Shown here one piece after another: positions 22,701 through 28,620 of a stretch of DNA of 64,000 nt (the stretch's first letter is position 1; every line of letters starts with the position of its first letter). The notes beneath the pieces are model-generated. The model had not been told where the DNA came from and made no database searches. It saw nothing but the letters and a program-made list of their open reading frames with translations. A program made the position numbers and the translations under genes. The stretch covers positions 16,229,808 to 16,293,807 of the forward strand of contig NC_088315.1 of NCBI RefSeq assembly GCF_910592395.1, given 5' to 3'. Source of the stretch: Lineus longissimus (lineage: Eukaryota; Nemertea; Pilidiophora; Heteronemertea; Lineidae).

Positions 22701-24267
22701 TATCAAATAGATCCTTCAAACATCGTCATAAAATCGCCTTTCGATGAAAGGTATGGAATTCCAACCACCTTCATTCATAAAAACAACATAGTTGTGGGGT
22801 TTATGAACCAATACTTGCTTTCAATGGTCGTTTTAAATACTTATAATATCCAAATACCTCTTGATACGGTGCCACTGAGTGAGGTAAATATAAAATTGCG
22901 GCCCAGAGTTCTCAGCGCGAAATTCGGCTGTCTCGTGTGAGCTGTTTTTCAGCGCCGACTGGCGAGGTAAAGAGACTCGCCCACGTGTTGAAATCTACGT
23001 TAGTGTAAACAGCAATGTTGAAATGTATAAATAAGTTTGTTTATTACTGTCTCATTCCTACTGGAAGAGCCAGCCGGCATGGGCTATGAGGCACTCTTTA
23101 CTTCCAAAATCCTGAAAAATCTCTCATGCCAGGCGCCTTGCGAGAAGATGGTTTATACGTAAAACGGCTAACTAATCGGCCGAATCGTCGAGCTACCTGC
23201 GGGCATCGAACGGGATCGGTCTGTGAATTTAGGGTCGGCCCAATATTTTCACAACAAAAACATCTCAAATTCAGTTGTAGATTTGAAATTATGAACGAAC
23301 GATTCTGTAATTACGGATGTATTTTATAATCAGTGCGTTTGCTAAAGCTCGGAATATCCATTACCAGACTCCTCTACCTTAGAAAGTCCGTTTCAAGTTA
23401 ACAAGCACCAATACCGTTCAACGTTACATGCACATGCTTTTCAGCTGATTTATTGTCAAGTTAATATGAAACAAACTCCATGCAATATGTTTGTACTTAT
23501 GCCATAGCGGTATCACTGATGTTAGATGTCGTATCCACTGATGTGAACCTTAGTATCCATTAGTGAGAAAGCCTTGGGTTAGGAAAGGCACGTGCTATGG
23601 CGGACTGTGGGAACGCACATCAACAGGTATCCATAGTGCGAGAACGAACCGTGGGTTGTTAGGACAGGCACATGCCCTGTCTTACCCGGGAAACATATCC
23701 AAAGTGCGAGAAACCATGGGTTAGGCAGGGTAGTGCTCGGTTTTACCCGGAGAAATATATCCGTTGTGAGAGAAATCCTGGGTAGAACCGGCACCTGCTC
23801 TGGCTATACCCGGGGAACGCTCGCGCATTACCCTCACAACAAGTAATATATCCAAAGTGAACGATGCAACCTGATGTAGTAATCCATGAATGAGTATTGA
23901 TTATCCAAATGAATGAGCAAAGCTTAGTAATCCATGATTTGAATTTGAAACACTACTTACTTCCAAAATTGACATTGACGTTGGCCGAAGCGTCGCCGAG
24001 TCGGTTTTTGGCAGTGACCTTATAGGAGCCGCCGTCTCCCTCCGAAACATCAGATATTTCCAATGATATGTCGTATTTGTTGCCATTTGGTTTAACACTG
24101 CACTTAACACGATCATCCTCGACTAATTTAGTAGTGCCCCGAAACCAGGTGATCTCCGGCTTAGGCTGCGCCTCCAGTTGACAGTTGAAGACAATCTTCT
24201 GACCATCGTCCTCCTGTCGTAGTGACGGTTTGACTACAAACCGGGGTGCGAGGTCTCTCGACCCCAT
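27..24267 (-). CDS. Twitchin-like giant muscle protein, 5' part (14 coding exons, continues past left edge)
   Basis: Joined exons (descending): 24267-23961, 19347-19332, 13830-13685, 13258-13103, 6817-6512, 4927-4707, 4465-4374, 3896-3856, 3214-3003, 2769-2678, 2330-2290, 1718-1507, 845-754, 261-27. The sum is 2169 nt, or 723 codons, with every phase matching and GT..AG at every junction. The product is a chain of I-set Ig domains at roughly residues 8-101, 112-207, 213-309, 318-414, 433-529, 548-644 and 658 onward. Strand-F motifs of the form D-G-G-x-Y-K-x-x-A-K-N and a strand-C Trp recur. Most domains keep only one of the two usual Cys, as in cytosolic sarcomeric I-set domains. The N-terminus (M-G-S-R-D-L-A-P-R-F, then K-P-S) and the G-E-A-x-A-N-x-x-L-N-x linkers resemble nematode UNC-22/twitchin as I recall it. 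Twitchin is a thick-filament kinase scaffold of invertebrate muscle. The kinase and Fn3 part would lie outside the window. Projectin, titin-like or UNC-89-like proteins are the alternatives. Confidence 0.85.
754..845 (-). CDS. Twitchin-like exon 13: Ig domain 6 second half (module copy 3)
   Basis: The 92 nt lie between TTCTTGCAG and GTAAGT (753-748). The encoded protein is the same as exon 10. The exon carries two bases that join G of exon 14 to give Met. Confidence 0.9.
1507..1718 (-). CDS. Twitchin-like exon 12: Ig domain 6 first half (module copy 3)
   Basis: The 212 nt lie between ATTTTAG and GTAAGT (1506-1501). The encoded protein is the same as exon 9. The intron to exon 13 is 661 bp, against 233-241 bp in the other copies, so extra DNA has entered this copy's intron. 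Confidence 0.9.
2290..2330 (-). CDS. Twitchin-like exon 11: 41-nt Gln/Ala linker exon (copy 2)
   Basis: The exon lies between CATTTCAG and GTTAGT and encodes the same 13-residue L-Q-Q-L-M-Q-A-A-P-E-Q-Q-E linker as exon 8. It carries one base into exon 12 to form Ala. Confidence 0.87.
2678..2769 (-). CDS. Twitchin-like exon 10: Ig domain 5 second half (module copy 2)
   Basis: The 92 nt lie between CTTTCAG and GTAAGT. They encode N-F-D-K-F-H-A-G-T-Y-K-L-Q-A-K-N-P-S-G and G-based strand G to L-N-L-D. The exon differs from exon 13 at five synonymous positions only. Confidence 0.9.
3003..3214 (-). CDS. Twitchin-like exon 9: Ig domain 5 first half (module copy 2)
   Basis: The 212 nt lie between TTTTAG and GTAAGT. 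They encode K-P-A-G-S-A-P-V-F-E-K-P, strand B with R-C-T-G, strand C T-W-F-K-G, and end L-E-V-I. By eye it differs from exon 12 at five bases, all third-position or otherwise synonymous. Confidence 0.9.
3856..3896 (-). CDS. Twitchin-like exon 8: 41-nt Gln/Ala linker exon (copy 1)
   Basis: The exon sits between CATTTCAG and GTTGGT. It encodes L-Q-Q-L-M-Q-A-A-P-E-Q-Q-E, with one base used to complete Met and one base carried over. It is too short for ORF callers but is placed by phase, splice sites and near identity to exon 11 (two synonymous differences). Confidence 0.85.
4144..4284. mobile_element. MITE-like insertion in one duplicated intron
   Basis: The ends GGGAGTTTTCACAAA (4145 onward) and TTTGCGAAAACTCCC (to 4284) are imperfect inverted repeats. 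The paralogous intron at about 2588-2600 reads straight through from CCCCTCT to the TTA..ATCGTCC flank without this 141 bp. That gives a natural empty site and dates the insertion after the exon duplication. Confidence 0.6.
4374..4465 (-). CDS. Twitchin-like exon 7: Ig domain 4 second half (module copy 1)
   Basis: The 92 nt lie between acceptor CTTTCAG and donor GTAAGT. They encode N-F-D-K-F-N-A-G-T-Y-K-L-Q-A-K-N then G-E-A-N-A-N-I-T-L-N-L-D. The exon carries two bases into exon 8, where they complete Met. Residues N-E-N-G here replace N-P-S-G of copies 2 and 3. Confidence 0.88.
4707..4927 (-). CDS. Twitchin-like exon 6: Ig domain 4 first half (module copy 1)
   Basis: The acceptor TTTTAG lies at 4928-4933 and the donor GTAAGT at 4706-4701. 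The 221 nt are 9 nt longer than exons 9 and 12 because of an extra Ala run (A-A-A-A) before K-P-A-G-S-A-P. The exon encodes strands A-E with R-C-S-G-S-P-K-P and T-W-F-K-G. It is the most diverged copy of the triplicated module, with several amino-acid changes from exons 9 and 12. Confidence 0.88.
5841..6286. mobile_element. MITE-like element with ACAGGGTGTCCCAAA inverted ends
   Basis: ACAGGGTGTCCCAAA at 5841 is inverted as TTTTGGGACACCCTGT at 6271-6286. The interior is AT-rich and has no long ORF. It lies in the intron between exons 6 and 5. The superfamily is not assigned. Confidence 0.55.
6512..6817 (-). CDS. Twitchin-like exon 5: Ig domain 3 in one exon
   Basis: The acceptor is CACGAACAG|AGCC (6818-6820) and the donor GTTAGT (6511-6506). 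The 306 nt encode P-A-K-V-K-G-T-R-P followed by a whole Ig domain: strand-C Trp in T-W-F-L-E-D and strand F D-G-G-L-Y-K-C-V-A-K-N. Unlike its neighbours, this domain keeps the strand-F Cys and lacks the strand-B Cys (Val instead). Ig 2 and Ig 4-6 are each split by an intron, whereas this one is not. Confidence 0.88.
6980..7608. repeat. Degenerate ~46-bp tandem repeat array
   Basis: The unit is approximately AAAGCCAAAGAGTAACATAA, then GATTGATGTGCTAACTATAT, then a T run. The GATTGATG or GATCGATG core recurs about every 43-50 bp (near 7133, 7222, 7312, 7451, 7497, 7542, 7588). About 11-13 copies lie within the exon 5-4 intron. Confidence 0.8.
7817..8066 (+). mobile_element. tRNA-derived SINE with (ATT)n tail
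   Basis: The head carries a pol III A box (TAGCGCAGTGG, 7825-7835) and B box (GGTTCGACTCC, 7868-7878). A body ending AGCGCTATATAAATGCA is followed by an ATT microsatellite (8048-8066). Its head matches the copy at 46.1-46.2 kb. It lies antisense to the host gene in an intron. Confidence 0.85.
8698..8932. repeat. Homopurine (GA-rich) tract with ~25-bp units
   Basis: About 230 bp are almost purely purine on the plus strand, built from variants of AGATGAGAAAAGAGGGAGAA. Reading through it gives a long low-complexity Ser/Leu ORF on the other strand, which I do not regard as coding. Confidence 0.85.
9505..9606. repeat. Short tandem repeat, three copies of 32-38 bp
   Basis: Units start AACTTTTCTGCTGCAAC or AACTTTTCTACTGCAAC and end GGTTTTTGC or GGCTTTTGC. 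This is an intronic minisatellite. Confidence 0.7.
10705..11825 (+). mobile_element. AGCTCACCTC...GAGGTGAGC repeat element with ~300-bp internal repeats
   Basis: It begins AGCTCACCTCTTAGCAGAGG, itself a small hairpin, and ends GAGGTGAGCACAATGGCCC. Inside is a GTC/CGT microsatellite (10748-10800) and three diverged tandem units of about 300 bp. Each unit contains GGCACGTTTCTxAACT, a GGTACACAT..ACCCCTT segment, CCACCAGGGGGC and a TCAAGGTCACAGAGGTCxAATG block. No ORF looks like a transposase. It is probably a non-autonomous DNA element of a kind common in marine invertebrate genomes. Confidence 0.65.
10748..10800. repeat. GTC microsatellite
   Basis: A run of GTC units broken by CCGTC near both ends, inside the element above. 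Confidence 0.9.
13103..13258 (-). CDS. Twitchin-like exon 4: Ig domain 2, second half
   Basis: The acceptor TTGCAG lies at 13259-13261 and the donor GTAGGT at 13102-13097. The 156 nt encode strands D-G, including D-G-G-N-Y-K-V-N-A-K-N and G-E-S-N-A-S-I-K-L-N-F. Val replaces the strand-F Cys. One base is carried over and completes Glu at the start of exon 5, across a 6.3-kb repeat-rich intron. Confidence 0.85.
13685..13830 (-). CDS. Twitchin-like exon 3: Ig domain 2, first half
   Basis: The acceptor CCCTTTCAG lies at 13831 and the donor GTGAGT at 13684-13679. The 146 nt start by completing a codon (+1) and end with one base carried over. The exon encodes linker Q-G-Q-A-P, strand A and strand B with Cys (F-E-C-R), then strand C T-W-Y-R-E, ending N-E-G-G. 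It joins exon 4 after a 426-bp intron. Confidence 0.85.
15090..15340. repeat. Degenerate repeats centred on GACGTAGATCTACGTC
   Basis: Variants of the palindrome GACGTAGATCTACGTC recur about every 50-65 bp here, with related copies at 13482-13545 and 15480-15500. Each is followed by a G-rich spacer. This is an intronic decayed minisatellite whose unit is itself palindromic. Confidence 0.55.
15341..15476. mobile_element. Short foldback MITE
   Basis: The left arm (AGGGCTCAGTTGTTCAAAAC then AAATTTTGTCAC and ACGCTGGCGTTA) is inverted in the right arm (TAACGCCAGCGT, GTGACAAAATTTGTT, ending CCAGGCCCT). Arms are about 45 bp with a roughly 40-bp loop. Confidence 0.75.
17840..18200. mobile_element. 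Element with GTCCTCGTGAATAC inverted ends
   Basis: GTCCTCGTGAATAC (17845) is inverted as GTATTCACGAGGAC (18183-18196). No coding potential is seen between them. Confidence 0.45.
18570..19208. mobile_element. Foldback element with ~100-bp inverted ends and internal 140/160-bp repeats
   Basis: The left end (CACCAATAAGATCACAAGCC through to the AGGCCTTTCGCAGCCAT block) is inverted at the right end (ATGGCTGCGAAAGGCCT through to GGGATCTTATTGGTG). Between them are three direct repeats, starting near 18623, 18763 and 18923, each with GGGTAGAGTCT, AGTAGGCCTTTCGCAGCC and GTCATGAATAGTCATGAC. It sits just upstream (in plus coordinates, just left) of the 16-nt microexon. Confidence 0.8.
19332..19347 (-). 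CDS. 16-nt microexon of twitchin-like gene (Pro-Gln-Gln-Gln linker)
   Basis: The exon AACCCCAGCAACAAGC is preceded by a pyrimidine-rich acceptor (TTCTTCTTTCAG) and followed by a consensus donor GTAAGTATCT. It receives one base from exon 1 and passes two bases to exon 3, which exactly reconciles their otherwise incompatible phases. It yields K-P-Q-Q-Q-A leading into Q-G-Q-A-P. Introns of 4.6 and 5.5 kb flank it. Skipping it would shift the frame and give a TAG as the eighth codon after the junction, so it should be constitutive or act as a shut-off switch. Confidence 0.85.
20535..20757 (-). repeat. Dispersed repeat, inverted partner of 22408-22640
   Basis: Read on the minus strand, this block follows the same order of motifs as 22408-22640: TTTTGGTGAGACAATCAATACC, TCAATTTCTAT, GCTTCCATATTTTG, AAGCGGTTATGGT and CACTGTAAA. 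Identity looks like roughly 80 percent by eye. The apparent ORFs on both strands here are products of this repeat. Confidence 0.75.
22288..22450. mobile_element. Foldback hairpin element
   Basis: The arms read GAATTGATACC..TTGTCTCACTAAAACCGC..GAGCTAAAATGT and the inverse ACATTTTAGCTC..GCGGTTTTGGTGAGACAA..GGAATCAATTT. The centre is the small palindrome ACCGAGGCTTAGCCGAGGTT. No ORF is seen. Confidence 0.75.
22408..22640 (+). repeat. Dispersed repeat, inverted partner of 20535-20757
   Basis: This is the second copy of the same repeat in opposite orientation, 1.65 kb away. It overlaps the hairpin element at 22288-22450 and contains its own small hairpin around the two forms of the GGTTATGGTA motif. 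Confidence 0.75.
23545..23865. repeat. Degenerate ~65-90-bp tandem repeat
   Basis: Five units begin ATATCCAAAGTGCGAGAAAC or a variant, near 23551, 23628, 23695, 23757 and 23848. Each is followed by a GGGTTAGG..GGCAC segment and most by ACCCGG. The array lies about 100 bp beyond the donor of exon 1. Confidence 0.7.
23961..24267 (-). CDS. Twitchin-like exon 1: start codon and Ig domain 1
   Basis: The ATG at 24267-24265 has A at -3 and G at +4 (a strong context). An in-frame TAG lies four codons upstream, so this is the likely start. The exon encodes 102 codons plus one base and ends at a consensus donor GTAAGT (23960-23955). It holds a complete Ig: strand-B Cys in the segment N-C-Q-L, strand-C Trp in T-W-F-R-G, and a strand-F segment G-G-S-Y-K-V where Val replaces the second Cys. 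The 5' end of the exon is not resolved. Possible acceptors lie just upstream at TTTGTAG|G and GTTGCAG. An Ala-rich ATG further upstream (24437) is a less likely start. Confidence 0.85.
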
Positions 24268-24499
24268 CCTACAAATCTATTCCAAACTACGGGAAACTGC
24301 AACGAAACGAAAGGTACACAGTGAGCAACAACTGGTGACTGACTAAGAGTAAATGAAGAATACAGGTATATACCGAAGTAACATGGGAACAAAACTTGGA
24401 CAGATCCGCTAGGTGACGCTGCAGCGGCGGCGGCCATGACACTTGAAATACCTGCAAAATAACGGCGGATGAGTAGACATTACATACTCGCAGAGCCTG

Positions 24500-26220
24500 T
24501 TCCACATTTAGATAAACGGCTTCGGCCTAACTTTTTCAACGTTCAACTGTGTATCAATGCACCGCTGATTTCTGTCATCTTCACCTGGAGAAGTAGATCC
24601 AATAGTTGAATCTTTTCCACGCATTCCGGACTAGGTAGACGCATACAGGTTTTGTTTAGAAGCAGTTCGTTCATGTTCCAGTTCTGTATGTTAAGCCAAC
24701 GCAAACCGTTATCAAAGCATATGAGCAGAGTTAACCCTACACATTCAGACTGGTCGGTGCAAAATAATCAAAGCACACCTTTTGCAACATTGGTAAACAT
24801 TTATTGTCGACATATAAATTGGAGTTACTGCCTACCAACTGACCACCAGGGTTGGCCATATTAATAAACACGCCCCGGTAACCGAACTGAGGGTTGACCA
24901 TAGGCACCATCATCTTGGCCAGAATTTGAAATCCAAAAGCAATTAGAACTCCTTCCTAAAAAAGATATCTCTCATTAAACTCCCCCGACTCTGCGACAAC
25001 TCGCTCGAAAAACGGGCTTATTTGCACGACTAGTCTGTGGAATGGTTGGAATAGTGTCATAGTTTTCACAATCACTCCAATGTTAATGAAAGTGACAGCC
25101 ACTCAGCGAATTCAATGCATAGCGAAAGTACACACTGCCAGGCACTCTTAGAAATAAGAAAGGTTTTTGAGCTCTTAGGTTTTTCGGCAAACACAAATAT
25201 GCACACGTTAGAGGGTCTTTTAGCAGCGAAATGAACAACCCTCCGAGGCTTTTCAGAAAAAAAAGCTTAAGGGATTTTTAGTTAACCAATTAATCTTCTA
25301 AGGCGTACATATTTGTGATTTTAGAAACTCAAAACAGAGTGTACTGACTCATTTTAATTGGGCAAGTCTATCACTTGGCAACTGTTACTGGCCAACGGCA
25401 AAGCATAGTGGAAATAGTAACATGTTTATATTTGCAATGTACCTTGACTGTACGGTCTGTACCGACGGACGCTCACGATCGATAAAATAGAGAGGTTCAG
25501 ATGCAAAGAACAAGAACGAAGTGTGTTTTTTCTTGGCCAAGTCGCTTGTTTTGTGTTATCATGTCGAAGTGTGACGGTTTTTCATTTCTGACAACAGGCA
25601 ACGCGATATTTGTCGAAATGCCACCTTCTATTTCTCGTTCCTAGTTCGAAATCTAAACCTTTCTAATTTGATTGATACTACCCGGTTAAATATCCAAGTA
25701 TAAAAACACAGCACCCATCTTATTTATCTGTTTTGACAGCCTCGTCGGCTGGGCAGATCCGAAGAGAAATGTAACCTGTTAACAATCGGTCTGAATTCCA
25801 CTGTATCCCACTCAAGCATTTCCCCGAAAGCGTTGGTGGCAACACCTTATAGCCAGAGATACCAGGATTGTGGCATCCGAGCCCGCAATATAGAGAAAGG
25901 TGACCCCCTGATTACTTGTACAAAATAACTTTATCGACTTTCTTAGTATTAATATTTGGTTACATCCAGATGGATACGTCGTTAGCACTCGTTTTGAAAC
26001 CGCCGGTACTTTGGCACACTTCCTTTAGACCAGTATATTTTGGCACGCTTCCTTTAGACCGGTATACTTTGACTAGCTTCCTTCTGAACGGTGGTATACT
26101 CTTGCGAGCTTTCTCTAGACCAGTATACTTTGACACGCTTTTTTATACCGATATATATTACGGTATTCGTTCTTTCATTCAATTCAGGGAATACAAAAAT
26201 AATCAAAAATTGTTTAGGAA
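24500..26220. other. Region upstream of the twitchin-like start; no gene seen
   Basis: No further Ig exon is found. It contains one copy of a dispersed AGGGTTGACCATA-xGCACCA sequence (24890), also seen at 10478, and a MITE-like CACTCTTAGAAATAAG block at 25147-25335. Untranslated leader exons and the promoter could be here, but I cannot place them. Confidence 0.4.
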
Positions 26221-26224
26221 GTGA

Positions 26225-26695
26225 CTATTTGGCAAGCCCGGCTCACCAAACAGCGCCTTTTTTCTGCCCTAGATGGAGAGCCGAACTCAGGCATATTCAA
26301 CCATCCAGGAGCTCATTATCATTCGTGGCAACACGGTCAGCAACACTGGAGTTACAGTGAAACGCCTTTAGAAATGCACACTAATGCATTTAACATGCTT
26401 ATCAGTTAAATCACGTTTATGACTTTTTTTGTAAATCCATACAGTCATGTACATGTACATGCTTCTTCATGGATTATTGACAAAAACCCGAGTTTAGTTA
26501 CAGAAATTGAATCGAGAGCGGGAAGTCGGCCATTGTTAAATATGCGCATATAAATTCGAATATGACGTCACTGCTCTCTGATTGGCCAACATGTTGTAAC
26601 CTCTCCGGCTCGCCAAAGAGGGTAGTATTTTTGCCCTGTTTGGCAAGCCCGGCTTGCCGAACAGATGCCTGTTCGGCGAGCGGCTTGCCAAATAG
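26225..26695. mobile_element. MITE-like element with CTATTTGGCAAGCC ends
   Basis: CTATTTGGCAAGCCCGGCTC at 26225 is inverted as GCGAGCGGCTTGCCAAATAG ending 26695. A further internal hairpin TGTTTGGCAAGCC..GGCTTGCCGAACA sits at the right end. Confidence 0.65.
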
Positions 26696-27013
26696 ACCCG
26701 GCCAATTGTTTATTGTAACCATATAAAATGTTTTACATAGATTTAAGAATAACAATAAACAGGTGCAGCGTGCAGATAGAATTTTAAGAGATAAAAGAAG
26801 AGGGGATTTGGTGAGAAAGGATCTGTCTTAGGAATTTACCTTGCTCACCAAGATAAAAGAATATACATACTCGATACGCAGAAAAATTGCATTATAATAC
26901 AATCATTTGATTAATATAATGTGAATGCATTACAAACTCGTAAATATTTACATAGAAATTCAAATTCAAAATAAGTTTATTTGCCGTAAATCATGTAGTG
27001 ATACATAATGAGT

Positions 27014-28070
27014 GAATCTAGGTAATAAAGGTACAGGAAAAAAGGTACAGGAAAAAAGGTACGGAAATAAAGGTACAGGAAATAAAAGTACAGGAAATAA
27101 AAGTACCGGAAATAAAGGTACCGGAAAAAAAAAGGTACTGGAAAAATAGGTACACAAAATGGCATAAATAGGTAAAAAAGGTACACAATTTTTGTTTTTG
27201 AATATTATTTGAATTCTCTCTTTTTCTATTCATAACTTTCACTTTATTTGTTGCGTAGGCATTGCATAGGCCTTATAAATAGGTACATGTATATCAAATT
27301 TCCAGTATACCGTTATGGTTTTCAATAGTGAGAACACGGCTATCAAGATCATGATGATTGTAAAGATTCTAGGACAATTCCCTCTGCAAAGGGGTTAACT
27401 GATAAATGTACCACTGTTCAAGTTAAATTGCAATTAATCAATTAACATTTATCATATAGCTGGACCCAATTAACAATAATGCCTGGTCAATTAGGTCTTA
27501 ACAGACAAATTATTAGACTTAAGACCAAACACAAGCTATTTAGGGAAATTGGCGAGAATCTTAATGTGAAATGCCAGGTAGGATGCGCATGCCAGGTGCG
27601 CCCCCTCCCCCCCCCCCCCCCCCCAAGCCCATTCCCAAGATCCTGGGTCCGCCCCTGATAAGAATACGTCACGAGTATTTTTAAAGTTAAAAAAACGTTA
27701 ATGTAATTATTACCAAAAAAAAACGTCACCTCCCCTGTTAGGCAACTTCTCCCATGAATTTTCCTCAAATTCATTCCGTAACAAAATTGTCCGCAATGTA
27801 TTAAACTATTTTAAGGCACCACCTTAGTCACAGAAGAAGAAAAATGGGCAAGAAAAGATTAAGACATAGTCCGAGTCTGAACCAGTTAAAGAGAATAATA
27901 TTCTAAAAAAAATTGTGTACTTTTTTACCTACTTATGCCATTTTCTGTACCTTTTTTTCCGGTACCTTTTTTCCGGTACCTTTTATTTCCAGTACTTTTA
28001 TTTCCTGTACTTTTATTTCCTGTACCTTCATTCCGTACCTTTTTTTCCTGTACCTTTTTTTACCGTACAC
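27014..28070. mobile_element. 1.06-kb foldback element with minisatellite arms and 10-bp flanking repeat
   Basis: The left arm (27014-27200) is an array of about 14-bp units such as GGTACAGGAAAAAA. The right arm (27900-28070) is the inverse array of TTTTTTCCTGTACC units. The arms also share the ordered motif AAATGGCATAAATAGGTAAAAAAGG. CATAATGAGT occurs immediately outside both ends (27004-27013 and 28071-28080), as expected for a target-site duplication. The interior has no transposase-like ORF and contains a hAT-like end and a poly-C run. Confidence 0.8.
27599..27660 (-). mobile_element. hAT-like terminal sequence with poly-C run
   Basis: On the minus strand it reads CAGGGGCGGACCCAGGATC.. 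then a G run (C run 27607-27624). The CAGGGGCGG start resembles hAT-type inverted termini. Only this end is obvious. Confidence 0.4.
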
Positions 28071-28269
28071 CATAATGAGTAGGTGAAGTTAAATAAACTT
28101 GTGCATGTGCGAGAGCTAAACTATTGTGCAAGCAGATAAAACAGTACATGTTAAAAAATGTATAATAATACATGAATTTGGTTCGACTGTATTTCATGAA
28201 CGATTCAAAGGCCTTCTTTAGAGGGTGGTGTTTTATTACTGTTTTCAACGTTCCTGTATTTCAGGTTTA

Positions 28270-28620
28270 ACTAGATGAGACATAACTTCCGACAGACCCA
28301 CTTATATTAGTGAATGTAGCAAGCACATACATGTATGTGAAGGGCAGCTTTCGGGTAGGTGGTGTCAATAGGCAGGTTTCGAAACCCTTACGAGAAGAGC
28401 ATTTGACGACGAAATACAAAGCGCGAGGCCCGTGCCCGTGCGAGGCAGGTCGCCGGCGAAGAAGACACTCGGTCGGAGAGCGGCCGCCAAGATATGCAAG
28501 ATTTGCCTCATCGACGATTTCTTTGAACAGTTCTAAGATTCCTCGTACAACTACGTATAGAAGAAGATGATTAAACAGAGATTTGACATCCTCTTGCAAA
28601 ACACGCCCTACAACACGACT
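28270..28620. other. GC-richer block with overlapping ORFs on both strands, unassigned
   Basis: The local GC content is higher than its surroundings. ORFs of 86 codons (plus) and 110 codons (minus) overlap here. Neither matches a family I know, and neither has clear splice borders. It could be a first exon, promoter-proximal DNA or an old transposon. Confidence 0.25.

Noticed and set aside
24234-24437. Alternative start with an Ala-rich N-terminus (M-A-A-A-A-A-A-S-P-S-G) before exon 1
   Set aside because: No donor that I could find joins it in frame to exon 1, and exon 1 has its own strong start. It could be untranslated leader.
27018-27242. Phe/Tyr-rich ORFs on the minus strand
   Set aside because: They are translations of the GGTACAGGAAAAAA minisatellite in three frames.
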